A DNA stretch of 64,000 nucleotides from Micromonospora pisi (GTDB lineage: Bacteria > Actinomycetota > Actinomycetes > Mycobacteriales > Micromonosporaceae), in NCBI RefSeq assembly GCF_003633685.1, contig NZ_RBKT01000001.1:2728001-2792000 (forward strand), written 5' to 3'. Made by a program: the position numbers and the translations under genes. Below the pieces are notes generated by a model. The model saw nothing but the letters and a program-made list of their open reading frames with translations, made no database searches and was not told where the DNA came from. Of this stretch, positions 36,592 to 45,443 are shown in pieces; within the stretch, counting starts at the first letter, position 1; every line of letters begins with the position of its first letter.

Positions 36592-37446
36592 TCAGAGCCG
36601 TCGGGCCGGGCTCCCGCTGCGGCTCGCCAATCCGACGAAGAGGCAGTCGACGACGGTGAGCTGGGCCAGCCGGCTGGCTGTCGCGCCCGTCCGGTACGTG
36701 GTCTCCCGCCCCGCGGTGACCAGTACGACATCGGCCGCCCCGGCCACCGGCGACCGGGGGAAGCTGGTCAGGGCGACGGTGGTCGCGCCCCGGTGTCGGG
36801 CCCGCTCCAGCACGGCCAGGGTCTCGGCGCTCTCCCCGGAGTGCGAGATCCCGATGGCGACGTCACCCCGCCCGAGCAGGGCGGCCGAGGCCAACGCGGT
36901 CTGCCCGTCCGGGAAACAGGAGACCAGCCGGCCGATCCGGTGCAGCTTCCGCTGGAGGTCCAGGGCGGCGAGTCCGCTGGCACCGGCCCCGTGGACCTCG
37001 ATCCGGCCGGCCCGCTGGAGGGCCGCGACGACCTGTTCACAGACGACCGGGTCGAGCTGTTCCGCCGTTTCCGTGACCGCCCGGGCGTCGTGGTAGGCGA
37101 CGGTCGCGATGACCTGTGCCAGACCTGCGCCGGGCGGGATGTCGCCGGCGACCACCCGACCGTCCGGCGGTTCGGTCCGCCTGGCCGCCTCGGCGGCCAG
37201 GCGGATACGTAGTTGCGGGTAACCGGTCAGCCCGACCGAGCGGCAGAACCGGACGACCGTCGCCTCCGAGGTTTCGGCCGAGGTGGCGAGATCGGTGATG
37301 GTACGGCGGGCGGCGCCGGCCGGATCGGCGAGGACGAAACGGGCCACCCGTTGCTCGGCCGGCGAGAGGGACGGCAGCAGGCCGCCGATCTGGACGATCA
37401 GCCCACCCGGCTCATGACCTGGGTAAACCTGTGCAATCTTTCCCAC
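36592..37446 (-). CDS. MurR/RpiR-family regulator with SIS sugar-phosphate domain
   Basis: 284 aa. HTH_6 domain about 20-85 (LSPAEQRVARFVLADP, TSAETSEATVVRFCRSVGLTG). SIS domain about 115-260 with HGAGASG, GISHSGESAET, the sugar-phosphate-binding loop. Such factors regulate sugar or amino-sugar catabolism. GTG 37446 has TAGCTT six bases upstream, a leaderless -10 box. No catabolic gene is directly next to it; the epimerase upstream on the same strand ends 9 bp before. Confidence 0.87.
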   Translation of the reverse strand: MGKIAQVYPGHEPGGLIVQIGGLLPSLSPAEQRVARFVLADPAGAARRTITDLATSAETSEATVVRFCRSVGLTGYPQLRIRLAAEAARRTEPPDGRVVAGDIPPGAGLAQVIATVAYHDARAVTETAEQLDPVVCEQVVAALQRAGRIEVHGAGASGLAALDLQRKLHRIGRLVSCFPDGQTALASAALLGRGDVAIGISHSGESAETLAVLERARHRGATTVALTSFPRSPVAGAADVVLVTAGRETTYRTGATASRLAQLTVVDCLFVGLASRSGSPARRL

Positions 37447-37455
37447 CAGCGAAAG

Positions 37456-38466
37456 CTACTGACGGGCGGCCCACTCCCGCAACACCTCCGCCTCCTGCGC
37501 GGGTTCCAACCCGCCCGCCTTCACGTCGCCGGGACTGGCCCGGATCCACTCCAACGTCCGGGCCGCGGTCTGGGCGATCGGCCGGATCCGCAGCCCCGCG
37601 GCCAGCGAGTCGGTCACGTCCCGAGCCAGGAAGCCGCCGTACTCGGGCAACGGCAACCAGAGCGGCAGGGACCGTTCCCCGGTCCAGGGCCGGACGTCCC
37701 GGGCGAGGAGGAAGTCCTGCTCGACCCAGGTCAGCTCCGGGTCGGGCCGGCCGACCCCGGCGGCGACCTCGGCCAGGAAACGGCTCCGGGACAGTGCTGC
37801 GCTCATCCCGTCGAAGGTGCCGGCGAGGCCGTTCTCGGCCGCGTACAACAACCACTGGGCCAGGTCGTCGACGTCGACGAGCTGGACCCGGTCGTCCGGG
37901 GTGCCGGGGGCAAGTACCTCACCACCCCGAGCCAACCGGGCCACCCAGTACGGGAACCGGTCACTTGGATCCTCCGGCCCGACGATCAGACCGGCCCGGC
38001 AGATGAAGGCGCGTTCCGGGCCGACGCCGTCGCGTACCGCGTCTTCGCAGGAGACCTTGCAGGGGCCGTAGAAGTCGGCGTGTTCGCCGACCGGGTTGTC
38101 GACCTCGACCGGGGCGGGGACGGTGAGCTTCGCCGTGTCGGCCCGCTGACCCGGGGTGGCGTTGTCGGCGTATACCGAGCAGGTGGAGACGTACGACCAG
38201 TGGCCGACCCGGTCGGCCAGGGCGGCCACCGCGTGCCGGGCGTGGCTCGGCCGCCGGGTCACGTCGACCACCGCGTCGAACCGCTCACCGTCCAGTGCGG
38301 ACAGACCAGCCGGGTGGTCGCGGTCCACCTGGACGAACCTGGCCCCCGCCACCGGCTCGCCGGAGACACCACGGGCGGCGCAGGTGACGTGATGGCCGGA
38401 CGCGCGGGCCAGCCGGGCGACCGCGCGGCCGAGGAAGACGGTGCCGCCGAGGATGAGAAGACGCAT
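37456..38466 (-). CDS. NAD-dependent epimerase/dehydratase (extended SDR)
   Basis: 336 aa. N-terminal LLILGGTVFLGRAVARLA is the GGxxFxG cofactor loop. WSYVSTCSVYAD holds the catalytic Ser/Thr strand and the catalytic Tyr-Lys is in FYGPCKVSCEDAV (YX3K). C-terminal half binds the substrate (PEYGGFLARDVTDS). It resembles the atypical SDR group including chloroplast-type RNA-binding relatives and nucleoside-sugar enzymes; substrate unknown. Nine bp before the RpiR gene, so possibly cotranscribed. Confidence 0.8.
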   Translation of the reverse strand: MRLLILGGTVFLGRAVARLARASGHHVTCAARGVSGEPVAGARFVQVDRDHPAGLSALDGERFDAVVDVTRRPSHARHAVAALADRVGHWSYVSTCSVYADNATPGQRADTAKLTVPAPVEVDNPVGEHADFYGPCKVSCEDAVRDGVGPERAFICRAGLIVGPEDPSDRFPYWVARLARGGEVLAPGTPDDRVQLVDVDDLAQWLLYAAENGLAGTFDGMSAALSRSRFLAEVAAGVGRPDPELTWVEQDFLLARDVRPWTGERSLPLWLPLPEYGGFLARDVTDSLAAGLRIRPIAQTAARTLEWIRASPGDVKAGGLEPAQEAEVLREWAARQ

Positions 38467-38589
38467 GCCACTGATCCTGCGGCCGGTCCGGCGCGACCAG
38501 CCAGCCCCGTCTGCCGAGAGCAGAAAGGCTTCGCGTTCAGCGCAATCCGACGCGGGACCGCTGCGCGTTCGACGAAACCCGCCGTTGGA

Positions 38590-38646
38590 GGCCGCCGGCC
38601 GGCTCGACCGTCGGCGGCCGTGGCCCCGGGTCAGCCGCCCGGGGCC
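38590..38646 (-). terminator. Two tandem terminator-like hairpins
   Basis: GGCCGCCG (38590-38597) pairs with 38612-38619, and GGCCCCGGG (38622-38630) with 38638-38646. They follow the minus-strand kinase gene, ahead of the epimerase. Confidence 0.6.
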
Positions 38647-38672
38647 TCGGCGTCCGGGGACGGCCTTTCGGG

Positions 38673-39440
38673 TCAGCCACCCGAGCTGACGGCCCGGCCC
38701 AGCATCACCGGAGGCGGCGGGGACGCCGCTTCAGGCGGTGCCGGCAGCCGGACCGGCGACGGTTCGGGCGACCGGACGGTCGGCGGCGGCTCCGGTGTGA
38801 GCCAGGGCCGCAGGTAGACGGCGATCTGGGCGGTGACCTCGTCCGGTGGACGGTTGGCGTCGATCACCACGAAGGTGCCGTACTCCGGCAGGGAGCGGTA
38901 GGCGGCGTCGGCCGCGATGAGGTACTCCATGCTCTCGTGGTCGGTGCCCCGGATGCCGATCCGCCGGTACGCCTCGGCCGGCTCGACCGAGAGCAGGAAG
39001 GTCACCTCGGGCTCGGGAAAGAACCGGTAGAAGAGGCGGGCCAGCCGTTCCCCGCGCCGGCTCCCGCTGTGCACCCGGACGCTGGCGTACTGGTCGACCG
39101 CGTAACGGTCCATCACCGCCAGCCGGCGGCGTACGGCGGAACGGAGCAGCGCGCGGACGATCGCCAGCCCGCGCAGTATCGACTCGACGATCAGCAACCC
39201 GGTGGGGCCGAGCAGGCGCACGGCGTCCGGGCGCCCGAGTCGCCGGGCGGCCCGGCCGAACCAGCGCCGACCGCCGGCATTGCGCCAATAGGTGGAGTGC
39301 ACACCGGCCCGGTTGAGTGCCACTGCGAGCCGGTGTGCCTGGGTGGTCTTACCTGAGCCATCGATGCCGACAAGCGCGACGACGCGAAGTCGCCCCCTGC
39401 CGACCGTTTCAACGTGCCGATCCTGCGCAGATGGGGCCAC
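38673..39440 (-). CDS. Thymidylate-kinase-like P-loop kinase
   Basis: About 255 aa. Walker A GIDGSGKTTQ near residue 25. A DRY motif lies in MDRYAVDQYASV; the lid is rich in Arg (RIGIRGTDHESMEY). The C-terminal 40 residues are Pro-rich. It is more divergent than a housekeeping Tmk and resembles kinases found with polysaccharide or lipid genes. The start is unclear: GTG 39440 is my choice, without a good Shine-Dalgarno; TACCAT near 39495 may be the -10 box. Divergent from the nucleotidyltransferase. Confidence 0.7.
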   Translation of the reverse strand: MAPSAQDRHVETVGRGRLRVVALVGIDGSGKTTQAHRLAVALNRAGVHSTYWRNAGGRRWFGRAARRLGRPDAVRLLGPTGLLIVESILRGLAIVRALLRSAVRRRLAVMDRYAVDQYASVRVHSGSRRGERLARLFYRFFPEPEVTFLLSVEPAEAYRRIGIRGTDHESMEYLIAADAAYRSLPEYGTFVVIDANRPPDEVTAQIAVYLRPWLTPEPPPTVRSPEPSPVRLPAPPEAASPPPPVMLGRAVSSGG

Positions 39441-39666
39441 GCTCAGCAACGGTACCGGGCGTTCGCACTCCTCGATGCATTTCAGGATGGTATGGGGTGA
39501 ATTTCCGGAAAAACTGCACGGCTTTTCGACGACAATGAGGTAATTGTCGGCCAGGATGGATCTCGACCCGCGTGCCGTCCCAGGTGTGAAGGAGCGGGGT
39601 GCGGGGTACCGACAAATCTGCACCCAACCGACCAGATGCCCGCCACAACCCACCACGGGAGCTGTC

Positions 39667-40293
39667 ATGGATCACCGCGGGGACGAGGGTTTGCTGCACA
39701 CCCTCAAGCGGGTCGCCGCCGTCCTCAAACAATCCGAGATTCCCTTCGCCCTGGGCGGAAGCTTCGCGGTATACGCCCACGGCGGCCATTCGAGCGACCA
39801 CGACGTCGACTTCCTGCTCCGTGAGGAAGACACCGAACGTGCCCTGGAGGCTCTGGTGGCGGAGGGTTTCGTCGCCGAACGCCCACCGGAGGACTGGCTG
39901 GTCAAGGTCTACGACAACGGCCGGCTGGTCGACCTGATCCACCGCCCGATCGAAACCCCCGTCACCGACGACACCCTGGCCGACACCGTGGTCCGTCCGG
40001 TCGACGCGATCCACATGCCGGTGCTCACCGCGACCCGGCTGATGGTGCACAAGCTGCTCAGCTTCTCCCAGCACTACTGCGACTTCGCCCGTGGGCTGCC
40101 GCTGGCCCGCTCCCTGCGCGAGCAGATCGACTGGGCACGGGTCCGCGAGGAGACCGGGCACTCGCCGTACGCCGAGGCGTTCCTGATCCTGCTGAACCGG
40201 CTTGACGTCGTACCCGCGACCGACGGGGCGGCCGCCACGACCGCGGCAGCCGACCTTGAGGCCACGCGGGCCGAGAAGGAGGTGCTGGCATGA
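39667..40293 (+). CDS. Nucleotidyltransferase-fold protein
   Basis: 208 aa. LGGSFAVYAHGGHSSDHDVD carries the pol-beta GS...DxD motif (Gly30-Ser32, Asp46, Asp48). Then DNGRLVDLIHRP and MVHKLLSFSQHYCDFARGL. The group resembles MNT/aminoglycoside nucleotidyltransferase-like proteins, some of which are toxin-antitoxin antitoxins, but no HEPN gene is adjacent. ATG 39667 has GGGAG upstream. Overlaps the next gene by ATGA. Confidence 0.74.
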   Translation: MDHRGDEGLLHTLKRVAAVLKQSEIPFALGGSFAVYAHGGHSSDHDVDFLLREEDTERALEALVAEGFVAERPPEDWLVKVYDNGRLVDLIHRPIETPVTDDTLADTVVRPVDAIHMPVLTATRLMVHKLLSFSQHYCDFARGLPLARSLREQIDWARVREETGHSPYAEAFLILLNRLDVVPATDGAAATTAAADLEATRAEKEVLA

Positions 40294-40565
40294 CCGAACC
40301 GGACCGGGTCGCCGTCGAGCGGCCCGACGACTATCTGGAAGCGGCCGTGCAACGGCTGTTGACCGAGAACGCCGACATCGCCGAACAGGGCATCAACGTG
40401 GTCCGCCGGGACCAGTCACTGGTGCTCTACGGCGAGGTGGAGAGCCAGCAGCGACGCGAGGAGATCCTGCGCCGGGTCGCCGAGACGTACCCGGACCTGC
40501 CCCTGAAGGTCGACATCGGACTCATCCGCGCTCAGGCCCCGACCGAGGTGGAGGAGTTGCCGTGA
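40290..40565 (+). CDS. BON-like small protein
   Basis: 91 aa. DYLEAAVQRLLTENADIAEQ, VVRRDQSLVLYGEVESQQ and REEILRRVAETYPDLPLKVD give the alpha-beta pattern of a BON-domain half. ATG overlaps the upstream gene by 4 bp and the phosphoesterase begins 10 bp later. It has no signal sequence, unlike most BON proteins. Function unknown. Confidence 0.6.
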   Translation: MTEPDRVAVERPDDYLEAAVQRLLTENADIAEQGINVVRRDQSLVLYGEVESQQRREEILRRVAETYPDLPLKVDIGLIRAQAPTEVEELP

Positions 40566-40575
40566 AGGAGGCGAC

Positions 40576-41352
40576 ATGGTGATCCGGATCGCCGCGGTCG
40601 GCGACGTACACCTCGACGAGGACGTGGTCGGCCGGTTCCGGCCGGCACTCGACCAGATCGCCGAGTACGCCGACGTACTGCTGCTCGCCGGGGATCTGAC
40701 CCGGCACGGCTCCGAGTCCGAGGCGCGCTGCGTGGCGACCGAGTTCGGCGGGCTGGACGTACCGGTGGTGACCGTGCTGGGCAACCACGACCACCACTGC
40801 GACCAGGTGCCGCAGGTGGTGCGGGTGCTCGAGGACGCCGGCATCACCGTGCTGGAGGGCACCGGTGTGGTGCTGAAATGCGGCGAGCACCGGCTCGGCA
40901 TCGCCGGGGCCAAGGGCTTCGGCGGCGGATTCGCCGGCCGGTGCGCCAGCGAGTTCGGCGAGCCGGAGATGAAAGCGTTCATCCGGACCACCACCGCGGT
41001 CGCGGATCGGCTCGGCACCGCGCTGCGGGAGCTGGAGGCGGACGTACGCGTGGCGCTGACCCACTACGCGCCGGTGCCGGACACCCTGGCCGGTGAACCG
41101 TTGGAGATCTATCCCTTCCTCGGCTCCTATCTGCTCGGCGAGGCCATCGACTCGGCACCGACCGCGCTCGCGATCCACGGTCACGCCCACCACGGCACGG
41201 AGCGCGGCACCACGCCCGGGGGAGTCCGCGTACGCAACGTCGCACACCCGGTGATCAAGCAGGCCTACAGCGTGTTCCACCTCTCAGAGGAGGCGGATCG
41301 GGCGAAGGTTTCTGCGGAAATCGGGTCGGGTATTGACCGGTCATGGACCTGA
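40576..41352 (+). CDS. Calcineurin-type metallophosphoesterase
   Basis: 258 aa. The five motif blocks are present: AVGDVHLD (D10, H12), LLAGDLTRHG, LGNHDHHCD, ALTHYAPVP and IHGHAHHGTE. Hydrolyses a phosphodiester or phosphomonoester; the substrate is unknown. Cytoplasmic. Third gene of the 39667-41486 operon. The stop overlaps the next ORF by 10 bp. Confidence 0.86.
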   Translation: MVIRIAAVGDVHLDEDVVGRFRPALDQIAEYADVLLLAGDLTRHGSESEARCVATEFGGLDVPVVTVLGNHDHHCDQVPQVVRVLEDAGITVLEGTGVVLKCGEHRLGIAGAKGFGGGFAGRCASEFGEPEMKAFIRTTTAVADRLGTALRELEADVRVALTHYAPVPDTLAGEPLEIYPFLGSYLLGEAIDSAPTALAIHGHAHHGTERGTTPGGVRVRNVAHPVIKQAYSVFHLSEEADRAKVSAEIGSGIDRSWT

Positions 41353-41486
41353 TTCTTTGGATTCTCGCAGTCGTACTGGTCGTCTCCGGCGTGCTCGCAC
41401 TGTTCCGGCGGCAACTGCTCTGGGGCATCGTCCTCATCATCATCGGGCTGCTGGTCGGCCCGGGCGGGGTCAGCATCTTCAACTAG
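41343..41486 (+). CDS. GPGG-motif small membrane protein
   Basis: 47 aa: ATG at 41343 inside the end of the phosphoesterase gene (10-bp overlap). One or two membrane segments, LWILAVVLVVSGVLALFRR and WGIVLIIIGLLVGPGG, ending VSIFN. The LVGPGG end is the hallmark of this actinobacterial micro-family. Function unknown. The operon is tightly packed, which supports expression. Confidence 0.82.
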   Translation: MDLILWILAVVLVVSGVLALFRRQLLWGIVLIIIGLLVGPGGVSIFN

Positions 41487-41836
41487 CCGCCTGATCCCTC
41501 ATCCCCTCGATCCGATCCCTCCCCCTCCCCGAAAGACCTCCCCTCCCCCTCCTCTCCTTCCTGTTCTGGATCACGATTCCTTCGACCCACCGGGGTCGTC
41601 GTACCGGGTTCTCGTCCTCCCCGACGGAGGCCCGGTGCGACGACCCCGGTGTCGTACCCGGCGGCTGTCGTAACCGCCGCGGCGGACATCTCGACTTGTC
41701 GATCGCTGAATCGCACAAGATCCACTATGTGGAACGGGGCCGATCGTCGCGCCGCACGTCGGAACGGCCAGCGGTAAACGAGCAGGTTTCCGAATCGTTA
41801 CGGGCTCGTGCCACGGGAGGGGTGGACGGCTCCACT
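41487..41836. other. Non-coding gap with pyrimidine tract and 20-bp hairpin
   Basis: 41494-41575 is pyrimidine-rich on the plus strand with runs such as CTCCCCTCCCCCTCCTCTCC. ACCGGGGTCGTCGTACCGGG (41589-41608) pairs with 41631-41650, 19 of 20 matching, around a 22-nt loop. It probably ends the upstream operon. No gene seen. Confidence 0.6.
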
Positions 41837-41850
41837 TGCAAGCGCTTACA
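41837..41850 (+). promoter_or_regulatory. LacI-type operator of the alpha-glucoside operon
   Basis: TGCAAGCGCTTACA, a near-perfect 14-bp palindrome of the LacI/GalR kind (TGNAANCGNTTNCA), 75 bp before the binding-protein start. It is the natural target of the LacI-family regulator encoded at 45444-46463 in the same operon. Confidence 0.78.
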
Positions 41851-41924
41851 TATGGGCACGCCCATCGGGGCCGGCGTCACCGACGGGACCTCCCGACGAC
41901 CGCCGGCGAAGGAAGGAGGACGGC

Positions 41925-43271
41925 ATGGCGGTCTTCACCAGACCACGCCAGGCCCTCGTGATCGCCAGCGCACTCGCGCTGACCTTCAGCGCCACCGCCT
42001 GCTCGTCGAGTGGCAGCGACACCAACAGCAACGCGGACTCCCCGGAGTGCGCCGCCTACAAGGCATACCAGGGCAGTGACGGCGAGAAGGTCAGCATCTA
42101 CGCGTCGATCCGCGACGCCGAGGCCGACATCCTGCAGGACTCCTGGTCGCAGTTCGAGAAGTGCACCGGGATCGAGATCGACTACGAGGGCAGCGGCGAG
42201 TTCGAGGCCCAGTTGCAGGTACGGGTGGACGGCGGCGACGCCCCGGACATCACCTTCATCCCCCAGCCCGGCCTGCTCAACCGGTTCGCCGCAGCCGGCA
42301 AGCTCAAGGCGGCATCGGCCGAGACCAAGGCGATGGCCGAGCAGAACTTCTCGCCGGACTGGCTGAAGTACTCCACCGTCGGTGGCACCTTCTACGGCGC
42401 GCCGCTCGGCTCCAACGTGAAGTCCTTCGTCTGGTACTCCCCGAAGACGTTCAAGGAGAAGGGTTGGCAGGTCCCGACGACCTGGGCCGACCTGCTCACG
42501 TTGAGCGAGAAGATCGCCGCCAGCGGCGAGAAGCCCTGGTGCGCCGGGATCGAGTCCGGTGACGCCACCGGCTGGCCGGCGACCGACTGGATCGAAGACC
42601 TGATGCTTCGTACGGTCACTCCCGACGTCTACGACCAGTGGACCACCCACGGCATCCCGTTCAACGACCCGCGGGTCGTCAGCGCGCTCGGTGAGGCCGG
42701 CAAGATCCTGAAGAACCCGAAGTACGTCAACGGCGGCTACGGCGACGTCAAGAGCATCGCGGCCACCTCCTTCCAGGAAGCCGGTCTGCCGATCCTGCAG
42801 GGCAAGTGCGCACTGCACCGGCAGGCGTCGTTCTACGCCAACAACTGGCCGGCGGGCACCAAGGTCGCCGAGGACGGCGACGTGTACGCCTTCTACTTCC
42901 CGGCGGTCGACCCGGCGAAGGGCAAGCCGGTGCTGGGTGGTGGCGAGTTCACCGTCGCCTTCGCCGACCGGCCCGAGGTGCAGAAGGTGCAGACCTACCT
43001 CGCCTCCCCCGAGTACGCCAACGCCCGGGCCAAGCTCGGCAACAACGTTTCCGCGAACAAGGGCCTGGACGTCAACAACGTCCCGAACCCGATCGACAAG
43101 CTCTCCGTGGAGATCCTCCAGGACCCGAACACCGTCTTCCGCTTCGACGGCTCGGACCTCATGCCGGCGGCCGTCGGCGCGGGCACGTTCTGGAAGGGCA
43201 TGATCGAGTGGATCAACGGTAAGGACACCGCTGCCACCCTCGACCAGATCGAGAGCACCTGGCCGAAATGA
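41925..43271 (+). CDS. ABC sugar-binding lipoprotein (alpha-glucoside type)
   Basis: 448 aa. Signal peptide with lipobox TATAC (lipidated Cys26). The mature part reads as a CUT1 substrate-binding protein (SQFEKCTGIEIDYEGSGEFE, DAPDITFIPQPG, GVEW-like CAGIESGDATGWP). It captures an oligosaccharide, most likely an alpha-glucoside given the GH13 gene in the same operon. ATG 41925 has AAGGAGG upstream. The transcript likely begins at the LacI operator. Confidence 0.88.
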   Translation: MAVFTRPRQALVIASALALTFSATACSSSGSDTNSNADSPECAAYKAYQGSDGEKVSIYASIRDAEADILQDSWSQFEKCTGIEIDYEGSGEFEAQLQVRVDGGDAPDITFIPQPGLLNRFAAAGKLKAASAETKAMAEQNFSPDWLKYSTVGGTFYGAPLGSNVKSFVWYSPKTFKEKGWQVPTTWADLLTLSEKIAASGEKPWCAGIESGDATGWPATDWIEDLMLRTVTPDVYDQWTTHGIPFNDPRVVSALGEAGKILKNPKYVNGGYGDVKSIAATSFQEAGLPILQGKCALHRQASFYANNWPAGTKVAEDGDVYAFYFPAVDPAKGKPVLGGGEFTVAFADRPEVQKVQTYLASPEYANARAKLGNNVSANKGLDVNNVPNPIDKLSVEILQDPNTVFRFDGSDLMPAAVGAGTFWKGMIEWINGKDTAATLDQIESTWPK

Positions 43272-43277
43272 GCTCAC

Positions 43278-43315
43278 CCGGTGGTCCGGTCCGGCGTACC
43301 GGACCGGACCACCGG
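43278..43315 (+). promoter_or_regulatory. Perfect 17-bp hairpin between binding protein and permease
   Basis: CCGGTGGTCCGGTCCGG (43278-43294) pairs perfectly with 43299-43315 around CGTA, 7 nt after the binding-protein stop and 27 nt before the permease start. It could attenuate read-through or protect the upstream mRNA 3' end, so that the binding protein is made in excess. Confidence 0.72.
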
Positions 43316-43342
43316 CTCGTCTAGTGGCCCCGGGGAGGGCGG

Positions 43343-44404
43343 ATGAACTTCGACTTCGCGGACGAGGCACCGAAGCTCGTCATGCTGCTGTACGGGCTGG
43401 TCGCCTTCGTCGTCGTGGTCGGCGGCCTGCTGCTCCTGCTCGATGTCGTACCAAACTGGTTCGCCCGCCGGCGTGAGGCCCGGCTGGTCGCCGTCGCCGA
43501 CGCCGGCCCGCCGGCCGGCGCCGCCCGAGCCCGGCGCCCCAGGCGCGCCGAAGGACTCTTCGGCCTCTTCTTCCTGCTGCCCACCGTGCTGCTGCTCCTG
43601 GTCGGCCTGGTCATCCCGGCGATCCGGACCGTGGTGCTCTCCTTCATGGACGGTGGCAGCGACGCCTGGGTCGGATTGCGTAACTACGGCTGGTTGTTCA
43701 GCCAGGACGAGATCGTCCGGGTTTTGATCAACACCCTGATCTGGGTGATCCTGGTGCCGCTGCTGGCCACCACCACCGGCCTGCTCTACGCCGTGATGGT
43801 GGACAAGGCCCGGTTCGAGGCGGTCGCCAAGTCACTGATCTTCCTGCCGATGGCGATCTCGTTCGTCGGCGCCAGCATCATCTGGCGGTTCGTCTACGCC
43901 TACCGGGGCGAGGGCCAGGAGCAGATCGGTCTGCTCAACCAGGTGGTGGTCTGGTTCGGCGGCGAACCCCGGCAGTGGCTGCAGGAGCCGCCGCTGAACA
44001 CACTGCTGCTGATCGTCATCCTGATCTGGATCCAGGCCGGCTTCGCCATGGTGGTGCTCTCCGCCGCGATCAAGGCGATCCCGGGCGACATCGTCGAGGC
44101 CGCCCGGCTGGACGGGGTGACCCCGTGGCAGATGTTCTGGCAGGTGACGCTCCCGAGCATCCGGCCGGCGCTGATCGTCGTGGTGGTGACCATCTCGATC
44201 GGCACACTCAAGGTCTTCGACATCGTCCGGACCGCGACCAACGGCAACTTCGACACCAACGTGATCGCCAGCGAGATGTACAACCAGGCGTTCCGCTACG
44301 GCGAGACCGGCCAGGGCTCGGCACTCGCGGTCTTCCTCTTCGTCCTGGTGATCCCGATCGTGATCTACCAGATCCGCAACCTGCGCAAGCAGCGGGAGGT
44401 ATGA
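43343..44404 (+). CDS. ABC sugar permease, MalF-like
   Basis: 353 aa. An extra N-terminal segment (KLVMLLYGLVAFVVVVGGLL) and a basic region precede the MalF-type core. The EAA loop is VEAARLDGVTPWQMFWQVTL, where the ATPase docks. About seven to eight membrane helices. It forms the heterodimer channel with the next gene product. ATG 43343 has GGGGAGGGCGG upstream. Confidence 0.88.
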   Translation: MNFDFADEAPKLVMLLYGLVAFVVVVGGLLLLLDVVPNWFARRREARLVAVADAGPPAGAARARRPRRAEGLFGLFFLLPTVLLLLVGLVIPAIRTVVLSFMDGGSDAWVGLRNYGWLFSQDEIVRVLINTLIWVILVPLLATTTGLLYAVMVDKARFEAVAKSLIFLPMAISFVGASIIWRFVYAYRGEGQEQIGLLNQVVVWFGGEPRQWLQEPPLNTLLLIVILIWIQAGFAMVVLSAAIKAIPGDIVEAARLDGVTPWQMFWQVTLPSIRPALIVVVVTISIGTLKVFDIVRTATNGNFDTNVIASEMYNQAFRYGETGQGSALAVFLFVLVIPIVIYQIRNLRKQREV

Positions 44405-44405
44405 C

Positions 44406-45374
44406 ATGACCACCGCCGTTCCCGTACGCGCCGGCACCGCCGCCACCGCGACCGACCAACCGACCACCGTCGGCGGCCGGGTACGAAAGCGGCTCAACAG
44501 CCGGACCGCGACCGTGGTCTCGATCGTCATCGCGGTGGTCTGGACGCTGCCCACCTTCGGCCTGTTCATCTCCTCCTTCCGGCCCGAGGACCAGATCAAG
44601 ACCACCGGCTGGTGGACCTTCTTCAGCGACCCGCAGTTCACCCTGGAGAACTACCAACAGGTTCTCTTCGGTCGCTCGTCCTCCTCCGGCCAGTTGGCCA
44701 GCTACTTCGTGAACTCAGTGGTGATCACCATTCCGTCGGTGCTCTTCCCACTGGCGTTCGCCGCGCTGGCCGCGTACGCGCTGGCCTGGATCAACTTTCG
44801 CGGCCGGGACTGGATCTACATCGGCATCTTCGCGCTCCAGATCGTGCCGCTGCAGATGGCGCTGGTGCCGCTGCTCCGGTTCTTCTCGCAGGGCGTGAGC
44901 CTCGGCGGCGTCACCCTGATGCCGGCCTGGGATCTCGCTGACGAACAGCGCTTCGTCCAGGTCTGGTTCGCCCACACCTGTTTCGCCCTGCCGCTCGCCA
45001 TCTTCCTGCTGCACAACTTCGTCTCGCAGCTCCCCCGGGACCTGATGGAGGCGGCCCGGGTGGACGGGGCGACCCATCCCAAGATTTTTCGGACGATCGT
45101 GCTGCCGCTGATCACTCCGGCGATCGCGGCCTTCGGCATCTTCCAGTTCCTCTGGGTCTGGAACGACCTGCTGGTCGCGCTGATCTTCGCAGGGGGCGGG
45201 GACGAGACCGCGCCGATGACCGTACGTCTGGCCGAGATGGCCGGCACCCGGGGCAGCGAGTGGCAACGGCTCACCTCGGGCGCGTTCGTCTCGATCGTCA
45301 TACCGTTGATCGTCTTCCTCTCCCTACAGCGGTATTTCGTCCGTGGCCTGCTCGCCGGCAGCGTCAAGGGCTGA
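44406..45374 (+). CDS. ABC sugar permease, MalG-like
   Basis: 322 aa. TATVVSIVIAVVWTLPTFGL is the first helix; the EAA loop is MEAARVDGATHPKIFRTIVL. It starts one base after the preceding stop, so the two are coupled. Together with the MalF-like partner it needs an ATPase, and none is encoded here. Confidence 0.88.
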   Translation: MTTAVPVRAGTAATATDQPTTVGGRVRKRLNSRTATVVSIVIAVVWTLPTFGLFISSFRPEDQIKTTGWWTFFSDPQFTLENYQQVLFGRSSSSGQLASYFVNSVVITIPSVLFPLAFAALAAYALAWINFRGRDWIYIGIFALQIVPLQMALVPLLRFFSQGVSLGGVTLMPAWDLADEQRFVQVWFAHTCFALPLAIFLLHNFVSQLPRDLMEAARVDGATHPKIFRTIVLPLITPAIAAFGIFQFLWVWNDLLVALIFAGGGDETAPMTVRLAEMAGTRGSEWQRLTSGAFVSIVIPLIVFLSLQRYFVRGLLAGSVKG

Positions 45375-45443
45375 GCCCGGGGCACCCGACGGAGGTGGCG
45401 GGGCCGCGAGGTGGCGGCCTGACTGAGCGGAGCACGTAACACC

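Noticed and set aside
39667-40293. HEPN/MNT toxin-antitoxin system
   Set aside because: The nucleotidyltransferase is present but no HEPN gene lies beside it.
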